A stretch of 64,000 nucleotides of DNA from Liminaster sp017519885 (GTDB taxonomy: Bacteria > Bacteroidota > Bacteroidia > Bacteroidales > UBA3663). The stretch spans positions 1 to 64,000 of the forward strand of contig JAFWRO010000003.1 in the NCBI GenBank assembly GCA_017519885.1, in the 5' to 3' direction. Position 1 is the stretch's first letter, and each line of letters starts with the position of its first letter. A program made the translations under genes and the position numbers. The notes below the pieces were generated by a model that was not told where the DNA came from, ran no database searches, and was given only the letters and a program-made list of their open reading frames with translations. Below, piece by piece: positions 35,717 through 43,514 of the stretch.

Positions 35717-35770
35717 AATTGTTAATTGTTAATTATTAATTGTTAATTGTTAATTATTAATTGTTAATTG
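35717..35770 (+). repeat. TTAATTG/TTAATTA heptamer tandem repeat ending at the batE start
   Basis: About seven heptamers, TTAATTG alternating with TTAATTA in a 21-bp higher-order period. The last TTAATTG supplies the G of the GTG taken as the batE start. The same family lies 5' of the FAD oxidoreductase gene (50015-50062) in the same orientation relative to the gene. Confidence 0.8.
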
Positions 35771-36531
35771 TGAAAAGATATATTTTAGCCCTGATAAGCC
35801 TTGTGCTCGTTTCTTTCGGCTACGGAAAGACCTATGCCCAACAGGACCTGCTGAACACAGCTGCTGCTGCCTACGACTCGGCACAGTATCAGCATGCCAT
35901 TGATGCATACGAGCAGATAGCCGTACAGTACGGTGTCAATCCTGAACTTTTCTACAATCTCGCGGGCGCCTACTACAAGCAGAAGAACTATCCCAAGGCC
36001 ATTCTCAACTACGAGCGCTGTCTGCTTTACGATCCTTCGAATGTAGATGCCAGGGAGAATGTCGAACTGGCACGTCTGCAGTGCGTCGATAAGATTGAGG
36101 CCATCGAGCCTATGTTCTTCGTTACGTGGGGCAATAACGTTCGTGACAGTTTCTCGTGCGATACTTGGGGTACACTTGCCATCATCTTCTTCCTGCTATT
36201 TATTGCAGGCTGTGGCATTTACTTCTTCACCCATCGTACCAGCCGTCGCAAACTTGGATTCTACGGCGCCTTGCTGTCCATCATTCTTTGTCTCGTCAGT
36301 ATTCACTATGCAGTTGCACAGCGTGACCATATCCAACAGCGCGACTATGCCATCGTGATGACCCCTTCGGTAATCGTACGTGCTTCGCCTGCCGACAGTG
36401 GCACGCAGTTGTTCACCATTCACGAAGGCCTGAAGGTGCGAGTGCGCAGCACACTTTCAGGATGGTCGGAGATCGAACTTACCGACGGTCAGGTCGGGTG
36501 GATGCCCAGCGAAGGACTGGAAGTGATTTGA
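35770..36531 (+). CDS. batE: BatE, TPR and SH3-like protein
   Basis: 253 residues from GTG 35770 (MKRYILALISLVLVSF); TTG at 35761 is an alternative that would translate three codons of the repeat tract. Signal peptide, TPR repeats (~30-110: AAAAYDSAQYQHAIDAYEQIA, FYNLAGAYYKQKNYPKAI), two membrane helices (~135-155 and ~170-190), and a C-terminal bacterial SH3-like domain (VRVRSTLSGWSEIELTDGQVGWM). Last gene of the bat operon. The start inside a tandem repeat could make its translation sensitive to repeat number (inference). Confidence 0.88.
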   Translation: MKRYILALISLVLVSFGYGKTYAQQDLLNTAAAAYDSAQYQHAIDAYEQIAVQYGVNPELFYNLAGAYYKQKNYPKAILNYERCLLYDPSNVDARENVELARLQCVDKIEAIEPMFFVTWGNNVRDSFSCDTWGTLAIIFFLLFIAGCGIYFFTHRTSRRKLGFYGALLSIILCLVSIHYAVAQRDHIQQRDYAIVMTPSVIVRASPADSGTQLFTIHEGLKVRVRSTLSGWSEIELTDGQVGWMPSEGLEVI

Positions 36532-36554
36532 TTTCGAACCACGATTACCTGTAG

Positions 36555-36704
36555 TATATCGATTTCATCTATCAAAACTGTATGCTGCGGTCGGAGCATA
36601 CAGATTTCATCTGCCAAAACTGTATGCTCCGATCGAAGCATACAGAATTCGTACACCAAATCTGTATGCTGCGATATAAGGAAAGGTTTCCTTCTGCAAA
36701 ACTG
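36555..36704. repeat. 42-bp tandem hairpin repeats between convergent operons
   Basis: CTGTATGCT starts at 36578, 36620 and 36662, an exact 42-bp period. The first two units close with AGCATACAG to give 9-bp stems (36578-36603 and 36620-36645); the third lacks the closing arm. The spacer ATTTCATCTGCCAAAA is also repeated, and partial copies lie at both edges. It fills the gap between batE and the minus-strand efflux operon. Confidence 0.85.
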
Positions 36705-36706
36705 AT

Positions 36707-38053
36707 TTATTCACTGGCGCCCACGGCCTGTCTGTATTCGAGGACCTTATTCTGATAATCGGCGAAGGCATCGGTATAACTGTCGTGAGCCTGCTGGCAG
36801 AGCAACTGGGCTTCGAGCAGGTCGGACATCTTGATTGTACCAGCACGGTAATAGTCGCGATTCAGTCGGAGGTTCTCTTCGGCTTGCTCTATGCTGCGTT
36901 GTGTGATGTCGAGCTGCTGTCGAGCCTCGATGACGTTATTCCATGCATGCTGCATCCTGATTTGCAGCAGCTCGGACTTGTCCTGTTGTTGGTCGAGAGC
37001 TTTCTGATATTCTATCCGCTTGCGCTTGATGGCGTGCGAGCCTCCCCACCAATCGGAGATGGGGACGCTAACCGTCGCATAAACCATTGCGAAGGTACGG
37101 TCGTTTTCCATCAGATTGTGGTAGTTGTAGCCTGCTCCAACGGCAACGGAGGGCAGATTCTGACCGACGGCGATATTTCGTTGTAGCTTGGCTGCTTCGA
37201 CCTGCTTGTCGAGCAACTGGTATTCAGCAGTCCCCAACAATGCCTGTTCATGATCTTCTTTCATGGGCAGCATGGCCACGTCATCGGTGTCGGGTATCAG
37301 GGAGAAGGCAGTGTCATGGAGGCCGCAATACTGTGCCAGCAATAGTCTGACGAGCGAAAGTCCGTTGTTCAGTTTCAACCTTTGGCTCTCCACCTCGTTC
37401 TGCCGCAGTTCCACCTGCAGCAGGTCGTTGCGCATGGCAAGACCGGCGCGTACGGCCACATCGACATCCTTGTGAATATCATTGAGCATAGCCTCGACGG
37501 CACCAATGGTTTTCAGTTTCTCCTGAAGAGATATTATCTGCCAGAAATATTGTTGTGTGGTCAGTTCCATTTCGTTCTCGGTGAGTTGCATCTGAAGGTT
37601 GGCCACTTCCTCGCCGACTTTTGCGAGGCGGTTGCCATTGACGATCTGCCCACCGGCGAATACGGGCTGCGTGGCATTGACGCCGGCGATGGTGCCGTTC
37701 TTCATCATCGACATACTGATTGGATTGCTCAGAGCTGCCAAGGCTTCAACGGGGAATACAGTGGCCAGAGTGGCTCCCAATTCCGGTGTAATCATTTCGC
37801 CCGGGTTAACGTCCATCTTGGCCATCCCCTTGTCGGCGTTGAACCATGCACCTATCCCGCTGATGGAGGGAAAGAACTTCGTGAATGCCTCCTTGCGTTG
37901 CTGTCGTGCGGCTTCGAGGTCATATTGTGCATCGCGCAGAGCGATGTTGTTCTGACGGGCAGAGTCGAGCATTTGCTCCAAAGTATAGGTGGATTGGGCT
38001 TCGCAAAAGGTAATGGCAGTGAGCCCGGCAAAAAGTGCTAAAAACTTCTTCAT
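36707..38053 (-). CDS. TolC-family outer membrane efflux protein
   Basis: 448 residues. Start at 38053, giving a signal peptide (MKKFLALFAGLTAITFCEAQ). Two TolC-like repeats of long helices with the pattern TLEQMLDSARQNNIALRDAQYDLEAARQ are visible in the first ~40 mature residues and again near GTAEYQLLDKQVEAAKLQRNI. Forms the outer membrane channel of a tripartite pump with the RND permease and membrane fusion protein just upstream. The stop lies at the edge of the 42-bp repeats. Confidence 0.92.
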   Translation of the reverse strand: MKKFLALFAGLTAITFCEAQSTYTLEQMLDSARQNNIALRDAQYDLEAARQQRKEAFTKFFPSISGIGAWFNADKGMAKMDVNPGEMITPELGATLATVFPVEALAALSNPISMSMMKNGTIAGVNATQPVFAGGQIVNGNRLAKVGEEVANLQMQLTENEMELTTQQYFWQIISLQEKLKTIGAVEAMLNDIHKDVDVAVRAGLAMRNDLLQVELRQNEVESQRLKLNNGLSLVRLLLAQYCGLHDTAFSLIPDTDDVAMLPMKEDHEQALLGTAEYQLLDKQVEAAKLQRNIAVGQNLPSVAVGAGYNYHNLMENDRTFAMVYATVSVPISDWWGGSHAIKRKRIEYQKALDQQQDKSELLQIRMQHAWNNVIEARQQLDITQRSIEQAEENLRLNRDYYRAGTIKMSDLLEAQLLCQQAHDSYTDAFADYQNKVLEYRQAVGASE

Positions 38054-38061
38054 GACAGATA

Positions 38062-40998
38062 TTATTTCGTCGAAACTTTCCAATAAACAACAGGGAGCAT
38101 GGTGACTACCATGATGAGCGAGCCTATACCACCAGCAAAGATGGTGACTCCAACAGGCATCCAGAAGGATGACTGGGCGATGATCATCGGCACTACGCCA
38201 ACGGCAGTAGTAGCTGTTGTGAGGAAGATGGGCACCATACGGCGACGGCCCGCTTCGTAGGCAGCATTGCGTACGGCTTTGTTGTAATCACGGCGCCATT
38301 TATCATGTTCGGGATCCTCTCGAGCAGGTTCCGGATGACCAAGCGAATAAGACTTGAGCAGGTCGATGGCATGTTCGAAGATGAGTATCTCGTTGCGCAT
38401 GATTATTCCCATCAGCGTGATGAGGCCGAAGATGGAGGTGAGCCCCAGGTCGCGGTTCATCAGACCCAAGCCAATTAGCGCACCTGGTATCATCAGTCCC
38501 AAAGCTGCCATGCAGACTGTAGTAATACCATATTTCTTGAAATTGAAAAGCAGGAAGAAGAATACGATGATCAAGGCAATGACGATGCCACCGAAGATCT
38601 GTGGCAGGGCTTCATCTCCATATTCGATCTCACCGCCAACTTCCGAACGTACGCCTTGTGGTAGTGCAATCTCTTCTTGCATTACCTTGACCAGCTTCTT
38701 CTCGACGGGAGAAGTATAGACACCGTTGGCAAATTGAGCCATGACGGTGATGCAACGTTCTCCTCCACGATGTACGATGCGGCTTTCGCTCCACACTGGC
38801 CCAACTTTTGCTATCTGGCGAAGAGGAACGGTGGTGTTGCGGCTACCAATGCCCGCCGAGAGCATTGTGGTAGGTGACGATATACCGAGGTTTTCGATGT
38901 CGGAGTAGGTCATGTCGGCATTGTCCTTGACGACGATAGGTAACTCGTAGTCGCCTTCCCACATCTGTCCGACACGCAAGTCGCTCGACATGGCGCTGAG
39001 TGCAAGTTGTGCAGAACTACGCGTGATACCCAACTGCGCCGAAGCGACAGGGTCGAGTTCAACGTTGACGATGGGATGGGCAAGCAGATAATCGGTGTGA
39101 ACCCATTCCAGTTCTGGCATCTGACGCATACGGTCCATCATCCGGTCGGCTGCAGCATGGAGCGAGTCAAGATTGCTGCCATAGAAGCGGTATTCCAATT
39201 CGTTGACCTCAAGGTAATCCAGCCGCTTGAATTTCACATAGGCACCAGGGAAGGCTTCGCTGAGTTGAGGCTGGTAATTTGCCAGCAAATCGAGGGTGGC
39301 CTTCTGACTCTTGGTATTGACGATGAACTGGGCATAGTTGGGACCTGCCATTTGCGGAGCGTAGGCATCCATGAAACGGGGTGAAGCGCAACCAATGAAG
39401 CCCGTAATGCTTGTGATGCGTGGATCTTGTTCCAACTCATGTCGTACGATACTAGCAATCGAGTCGGTCTCGGCTATGCCTTTGCCTTCGGGCAGGAAGA
39501 TTTCGACGGCAAATTGATCACGATCGGCATAAGGGAAAAGACGCACTTTGAGTGATGGAATGATAGCTGTCGAAAGGGCAATGATGGCCAAACCTCCGCA
39601 GATGGTGATCCATGGATTGTTGAAGGTGAACTCGAGCACGTGGTTGTAGGTCTGTTGCACCCATTGTGTGATGGCATTTCCATCGGTTTTTACCTTGTCG
39701 GGGCGGATAATCTTCATCTCGAGGAACGGGATAACCGAGATGGCAAGGATGAGCGACACCATCAGGTTGATGGTAATGGTGATGGGGAAGTCCACCAGAC
39801 AATCATGGAAAATGCCCTTCATCGTAAAGAGGAAGGGGTAGAAGATGGCGCAGATGCAGATGGTGGCCAGCATCATCGGCATAAAGTATTGTTGGGCAGA
39901 CCGAAGTGCTGCTTCGTAGGGGTTCAATCCTTTGCCGAGATACTCCAAGTAGCCATCGATGACAACGATGCTGTTGTCGACAATCATTCCCAGCACTACA
40001 ATCAGCGCGGCCAGTGTTACGATGTTGAGTTCAATACCCATCATATACATGATTGCCACCGATACGAAAGTACTGAGAGGGATAGTGACAGCTGCAACGA
40101 TTGCTGACCTGAGTGGGAAGAGCACCATCATGACCAGAATGATGACGAGCATCGAGATGAGCAGGTCGCGAAGGAACGACGTAACGCTCTCGCGTACAAC
40201 TTTCGGCTTGTCAGCTATGCGAGTAACGGTTACGTCGTCAGGTAGTACTTCTTGACGGAAAGTATCGAGTACACGATCGACGTCTTCGCCATACTGCACC
40301 ACATTGAAGCCTGGCGACATCTCCATCGACAGCAGAACGCACGGATGTCCATCCTGTTCGATGCGGCTTGCCAAAGGGTCATACTCCCTGACAACGCGGG
40401 CTATGTCGCGCACCCTGACAACCTTTCCACTGGCTGCATCGCTGTAGATAATCTGGTTGGCTAATGCGTTCTCACTATTCTCCATCGCCTCGATGTGGAT
40501 GGGGATCTGCTGGTCTTTGTCGCTGATGCTACCGCTCATGGTGGTGATGCCCTGGGCTTGGAGACGTGAGAAGAGCATCTGCTGACCGATGCCGTAGGCT
40601 TGCAGCCGCTGTCGGTCGATGTAGAGACTGATCTGCTCCTTCTGTTCGCCAAAGAGTTTTACGTTGGCAACCGATGGGATACGGCGCAGACGGTCGCCGA
40701 GGTCATCGCTGTACTGTTTCAGTTCTCGGTAACTGCGTTGAGGGCTCTCGATGGCGATAAGCAGGGCCGATGTGTTGCCAAACTCATCGTTGGTGATGAC
40801 AGCCAGCACGCCTTGTGGCGACTGTGACTTGAAGGCATTAAGTCCATGCTTGATTTTCGACCAAACTTCGTCCTTGTTGTTTACATCGTCGTTAAGACGT
40901 ACCATGACGATGCACATCCCGTTCTGTGAAGTTGTGGTTGTCTTTTCGCGATACACTTCGCCATAAGTGAAGAGGTAACGTTCAAGGGGGCGAGCCAC
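38062..40998 (-). CDS. RND efflux permease, main part after an in-frame TAG
   Basis: 978 codons from GTG 40998, two codons after a TAG stop. It contains nearly all of an AcrB/MexF-type permease: periplasmic porter segments, the central transmembrane bundle (MVLFPLRSAIVAAVTIPLSTFVS-type helices), the GMIVDNSIVVIDG signature and the last helices. Missing is the N-terminal helix TM1, which lies in the 64-codon fragment at 41002-41196 in the same frame. The full gene would be ~1044 codons, the normal family length. Whether this part is translated separately, by readthrough, or not at all cannot be read from sequence. Substrate unknown; proton-driven export is the family role. Confidence 0.85.
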   Translation of the reverse strand: MARPLERYLFTYGEVYREKTTTTSQNGMCIVMVRLNDDVNNKDEVWSKIKHGLNAFKSQSPQGVLAVITNDEFGNTSALLIAIESPQRSYRELKQYSDDLGDRLRRIPSVANVKLFGEQKEQISLYIDRQRLQAYGIGQQMLFSRLQAQGITTMSGSISDKDQQIPIHIEAMENSENALANQIIYSDAASGKVVRVRDIARVVREYDPLASRIEQDGHPCVLLSMEMSPGFNVVQYGEDVDRVLDTFRQEVLPDDVTVTRIADKPKVVRESVTSFLRDLLISMLVIILVMMVLFPLRSAIVAAVTIPLSTFVSVAIMYMMGIELNIVTLAALIVVLGMIVDNSIVVIDGYLEYLGKGLNPYEAALRSAQQYFMPMMLATICICAIFYPFLFTMKGIFHDCLVDFPITITINLMVSLILAISVIPFLEMKIIRPDKVKTDGNAITQWVQQTYNHVLEFTFNNPWITICGGLAIIALSTAIIPSLKVRLFPYADRDQFAVEIFLPEGKGIAETDSIASIVRHELEQDPRITSITGFIGCASPRFMDAYAPQMAGPNYAQFIVNTKSQKATLDLLANYQPQLSEAFPGAYVKFKRLDYLEVNELEYRFYGSNLDSLHAAADRMMDRMRQMPELEWVHTDYLLAHPIVNVELDPVASAQLGITRSSAQLALSAMSSDLRVGQMWEGDYELPIVVKDNADMTYSDIENLGISSPTTMLSAGIGSRNTTVPLRQIAKVGPVWSESRIVHRGGERCITVMAQFANGVYTSPVEKKLVKVMQEEIALPQGVRSEVGGEIEYGDEALPQIFGGIVIALIIVFFFLLFNFKKYGITTVCMAALGLMIPGALIGLGLMNRDLGLTSIFGLITLMGIIMRNEILIFEHAIDLLKSYSLGHPEPAREDPEHDKWRRDYNKAVRNAAYEAGRRRMVPIFLTTATTAVGVVPMIIAQSSFWMPVGVTIFAGGIGSLIMVVTMLPVVYWKVSTK

Positions 40999-41001
40999 CT
41001 G

Positions 41002-41196
41002 CTATTCGACTTCCTCGCTCGTCGCTCCCGGATAGACGGCTATCACCACACCTTGGCGGATGGTAGCGTGCGGGAACTCGTCCTTAGGCATCTGCTTCAT
41101 GCCGTAGATGCCTAGGATGAACAGCAGCGACACGATAAGCAGAGAGATGGAGTAGTGGCGCAATGGCCAACTCATCCATGCCATTTTATCTCTCAT
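41002..41196 (-). pseudogene. N-terminal fragment of the RND permease (ends in TAG)
   Basis: 64 codons: MRDKMAWMSWPLRHYSISL, then TM1 (LLIVSLLFILGIYGM) and YPGATSEEVE, followed by TAG at 41002-41004 and in the same frame CAG GTG GCT (QVARPLERYLF). Family members continue through this site without a break, so the stop most simply arose from CAG by one C-to-T change. Start codon is 1 base from the stop of the membrane fusion gene. A sequencing error is possible. Confidence 0.8.
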
Positions 41197-41197
41197 T

Positions 41198-42223
41198 TCA
41201 GTAGATGACTTTATTACCTTCGCTCAGTTTCTGATATCCCTCTGTGACAACTCGCTGTCCAGCACTGATGCCGGAAGTGATGGCAATGCGATTGCCGCTC
41301 ATCTGTCCAATGCCAACGGTTTGGCGATGGGCTGTGCTGTCGTTGGCAATGGTCCATACGAACAAGGTCCCGTCGGCTGGCTTCTGTATGCAAGTCACGG
41401 GCAGTGTCGGTAGGGTTACGATTTCCTCCTTCGGCGAAAATGCGACATTGGCCACCATGCCAGGAAGGAGTCTTCGGTCGGGATTCGGCACGTTGATGCG
41501 GATGTCGTAGGTGTGGGTCAATGGGTCGGCCTGAACACCCTTTTCAATACGACCGCCTGCAACTTCCTTGTCTGCAGCAGCTACTACAACTGTCGTGGCA
41601 GTAGTCGGTTCGATATTGTTTATCTCGGCTTCGGGTATCGAGACCTTCACCTTTACGCTGCTTACGTCGAGCAAGGTAACGACAGCCTGCGAGGGCAGTG
41701 CAGTCTCACCAGCTTTGACGTGACGCGTTCCTACAACACCGCTTACAGGAGCCAGCAGCCGACAATCGGCAAGGTTCTTCCTGGCTGCTTCCTGCTGGGC
41801 GCGTGCCTGTGCCACTTTGCTCTGCACTTCGACCCATTGTTGTTCGGGCAAGGAACCGGCATCGTGCAGAATTGTCATACGGTGCAGTGCATCTTCGGCC
41901 TGCATCACTGCGGCCTCGGAAGCTGCCAACGTGTTGCGAGCCTGGGTGTCGTCCATCTCAGCCAGGAGTTGACCTCGACCTACGGCCTGACCTTCACTGA
42001 CCAAAACGCGGCGCACTACGCCCATTCCCGTAAAACTAACAGCTGTGGCTTCTCGTTCTTCCACTATACCCACATAGTTTTGTCCGTTTTCGCCCATACC
42101 TACGTTTACCACCTCGGTCTTTACGCGTGTCGGAAACTTTGTTTTTTCATTCTGTCGATTACTACACCCGCTCATGATGGTAAGAGAGGCCATCAACAGA
42201 GCCATCGTTGTTATGATTCTCAT
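41198..42223 (-). CDS. RND efflux membrane fusion protein (lipoprotein)
   Basis: 341 residues. Lipobox (LTIMSGC, Cys20) for anchoring, then the usual HlyD/AcrA order: barrel-sandwich half (VGIVEEREATAVSFTGMGVVRRVLVSEGQAVGRG-like lipoyl motif), alpha-helical hairpin (~105-145), second lipoyl half (LLAPVSGVVGTRHVKAGE), beta-barrel and a membrane-proximal domain. Connects the permease to TolC. First gene of the minus-strand efflux operon; a repeat-rich leader lies upstream. Confidence 0.93.
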   Translation of the reverse strand: MRIITTMALLMASLTIMSGCSNRQNEKTKFPTRVKTEVVNVGMGENGQNYVGIVEEREATAVSFTGMGVVRRVLVSEGQAVGRGQLLAEMDDTQARNTLAASEAAVMQAEDALHRMTILHDAGSLPEQQWVEVQSKVAQARAQQEAARKNLADCRLLAPVSGVVGTRHVKAGETALPSQAVVTLLDVSSVKVKVSIPEAEINNIEPTTATTVVVAAADKEVAGGRIEKGVQADPLTHTYDIRINVPNPDRRLLPGMVANVAFSPKEEIVTLPTLPVTCIQKPADGTLFVWTIANDSTAHRQTVGIGQMSGNRIAITSGISAGQRVVTEGYQKLSEGNKVIY

Positions 42224-42279
42224 TGCTTAATTTGTAAAAAATATCTTACTCAAGTTTCGCATGTGCTCAACTTTCTGGA

Positions 42280-42405
42280 TTTTAAAAGATATTGGGGATT
42301 TTAAAGGATATTAAAGGACGATACCTTCGCCTTGACGAAATTGGGACACGGGGAACTATCGTCCTTTAAAATCCCTTCATATCCTTTAAAATCCTTTAAT
42401 ATCAT
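42280..42405. repeat. AAAGGATATT repeats with a 13-bp perfect inverted repeat
   Basis: Multiple copies of TTTTAAAGGATATTAAAGG-like units on both strands. TTAAAGGACGATA at 42311-42323 pairs perfectly with TATCGTCCTTTAA at 42357-42369 across a 33-base loop, with weaker pairing outside. The tract lies between the thioredoxin-like gene and the membrane fusion gene and recalls the decamers at 8598-8640. Confidence 0.7.
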
Positions 42406-42406
42406 T

Positions 42407-42428
42407 GACTTTCGCACTTGCGAAAGTC
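42407..42428. repeat. Perfect hairpin after thioredoxin-like gene
   Basis: GACTTTCGC and GCGAAAGTC (9 bp) around ACTT. It lies just 3' of the stop of the minus-strand gene at 42436. It lacks a T-run, so termination is only a possibility. Confidence 0.55.
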
Positions 42429-42435
42429 GAGTATC

Positions 42436-42936
42436 TTATAATGTTGCTTGGGGAGTCCAGCAATTGAAGAATCGGAGTACTTTCTCTTTGTCGTAGCCAT
42501 TACCCTCTTCGAGGAAACTGGAGTCTTGGGTATGGATTACCTTGCCGTTCTCGTCCAGCACGACGAAGACGGGGAATCCGAAACGAACGGGGTTGTTGAG
42601 CCGGCGGAGCATGGACTCTGTCTGCTGTGCTTTTTCCTTGTCATTCTCGGTCTTGCGTGGATTGTAGTTCACATGGATATAGACATAGTTTTGGTCGATG
42701 ACTTGACTAATCGTGCTGTCTCGGCTGATAAAGTCGGCAAAGCGCAGGCACCACGGACACCAATTGCCGCCCACCTGGCACACCACGTTTTTCCCTTCCT
42801 TTCGGGCCTTGGCCAATGCCTCGTCGATCTGTTCGATGGGATTGAGGTCTTCGTTATAGACTTTTTTCAGTGCTGTCTGTGCGTCGAGCAGCAGTGCTGT
42901 TGTCGCTAAGAGTGCGACGAGGAGTATTCTTCTCAT
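42436..42936 (-). CDS. Exported thioredoxin-like protein
   Basis: 166 residues with a signal peptide (1-19). The redox motif is WCPWC within VGGNWCPWCLRF (~residues 59-63), an unusual CPWC form of CxxC, and the cis-Pro loop is GFPVFVVLD. The fold matches the thioredoxin-like/DUF255-type family that reduces or repairs periplasmic disulfides. Not next to cytochrome maturation or Dsb genes. Its promoter box lies at 43087-43094, giving an unusually long leader (~145 bases) that contains a possible 17-codon frame. Confidence 0.85.
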   Translation of the reverse strand: MRRILLVALLATTALLLDAQTALKKVYNEDLNPIEQIDEALAKARKEGKNVVCQVGGNWCPWCLRFADFISRDSTISQVIDQNYVYIHVNYNPRKTENDKEKAQQTESMLRRLNNPVRFGFPVFVVLDENGKVIHTQDSSFLEEGNGYDKEKVLRFFNCWTPQATL

Positions 42937-42979
42937 TTCGTTCCGTTTTCTTGATTCCGGTTTTTATATAATCACTTTT

Positions 42980-43033
42980 TTATACAATCACTTCAAAGAT
43001 GCGCTTGCCGTTCCATTTGAATCCTTTTCTCAT
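42980..43033 (-). CDS. Possible 17-residue leader peptide
   Basis: ATG at 43033 opens MRKGFKWNGKRIFEVIV and stops 44 bases before the thioredoxin-like start, entirely inside the transcribed leader. It is strongly basic. No homology can be judged and it may be chance. Listed because of its position between promoter and gene. Confidence 0.25.
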   Translation of the reverse strand: MRKGFKWNGKRIFEVIV

Positions 43034-43086
43034 CGAGTTCGAAACTCTTATGATTCGTGAGCGCCGTTTCTGGTCGTTTCAAAGCG

Positions 43087-43094
43087 CAAAGGTA
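43087..43094 (-). promoter_or_regulatory. Promoter -7 box for thioredoxin-like gene
   Basis: TACCTTTG on the minus strand, followed by a ~145-base leader. Confidence 0.55.
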
Positions 43095-43336
43095 CAATTA
43101 ATTTTCGAAACAACAAAATTAAAACGTTTGAATTACAAATTTTTATATATTTCCGATGGATTATTCCTTGTTCTCTGCCTTTTTTTGCTTTCTTTGGTCT
43201 CTTTTTTATGCTCGAAAAAAGCCGGTTTGGCATGTTTTTTTCCGATGTTTTGCAATTAGACCGACGGACGCCTTGTGGTGAAAGCCGGTGTCAGCATGAA
43301 TGCCGGGACGCTGTCTTTAATTTGGATGGACGCACA

Positions 43337-43460
43337 AGTTAAGGAATCACAATCGGTGATACTACTTCCTTAAGTGGGTCAAAATGATAGTTAAGGAACC
43401 ACTATCGGCGATATTACTTCCTTAAATATGTTAAATAATGAGTTAAGGAAGTAGTATCGC
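43337..43460. repeat. 52-bp palindromic tandem repeats upstream of ATPase gene
   Basis: AGTTAAGGAA begins at 43337, 43389 and 43441, an exact 52-bp period. Each right arm (GTTAAGGAA...ATCG) can pair with GATAYTACTTCCTTAA of the neighbouring unit. The last, half unit ends 1 base before the -33 TTG of the ATPase promoter. A related hairpin lies downstream of the gene at 45312-45364. Confidence 0.85.
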
Positions 43461-43483
43461 TTGTTTGTTTAAATAATAAATTG

Positions 43484-43491
43484 TATATTTG
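43484..43491 (+). promoter_or_regulatory. Promoter -7 box for ATPase gene
   Basis: TATATTTG with TTG at 43461-43463 (20-base spacer). The ATG is at 43515. Confidence 0.65.
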
Positions 43492-43514
43492 CGCCAACAA
43501 ATCATCTTGCAAAT

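Larger units (their letters stand above)
42937..43514. other. Long intergenic region with leader, repeats and promoter
   Basis: 578 bases without an established gene. From left to right it holds the thioredoxin gene leader with a 17-codon frame (42980-43033, minus), that gene's promoter (43087-43094), an A+T-rich stretch and an unremarkable segment, then three copies of a 52-bp palindromic repeat unit (43337-43460) running into the promoter of the ATPase gene. Confidence 0.7.

Noticed and set aside
36555..36704. CRISPR array
   Set aside because: The whole 42-bp unit repeats, including the part that would be spacer; no cas genes nearby.
41002..41004. General recoding of TAG to an amino acid
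   Set aside because: TAG is used as an ordinary stop elsewhere in the window (metA at 27957-27959, the PorT-like gene at 56422-56424).
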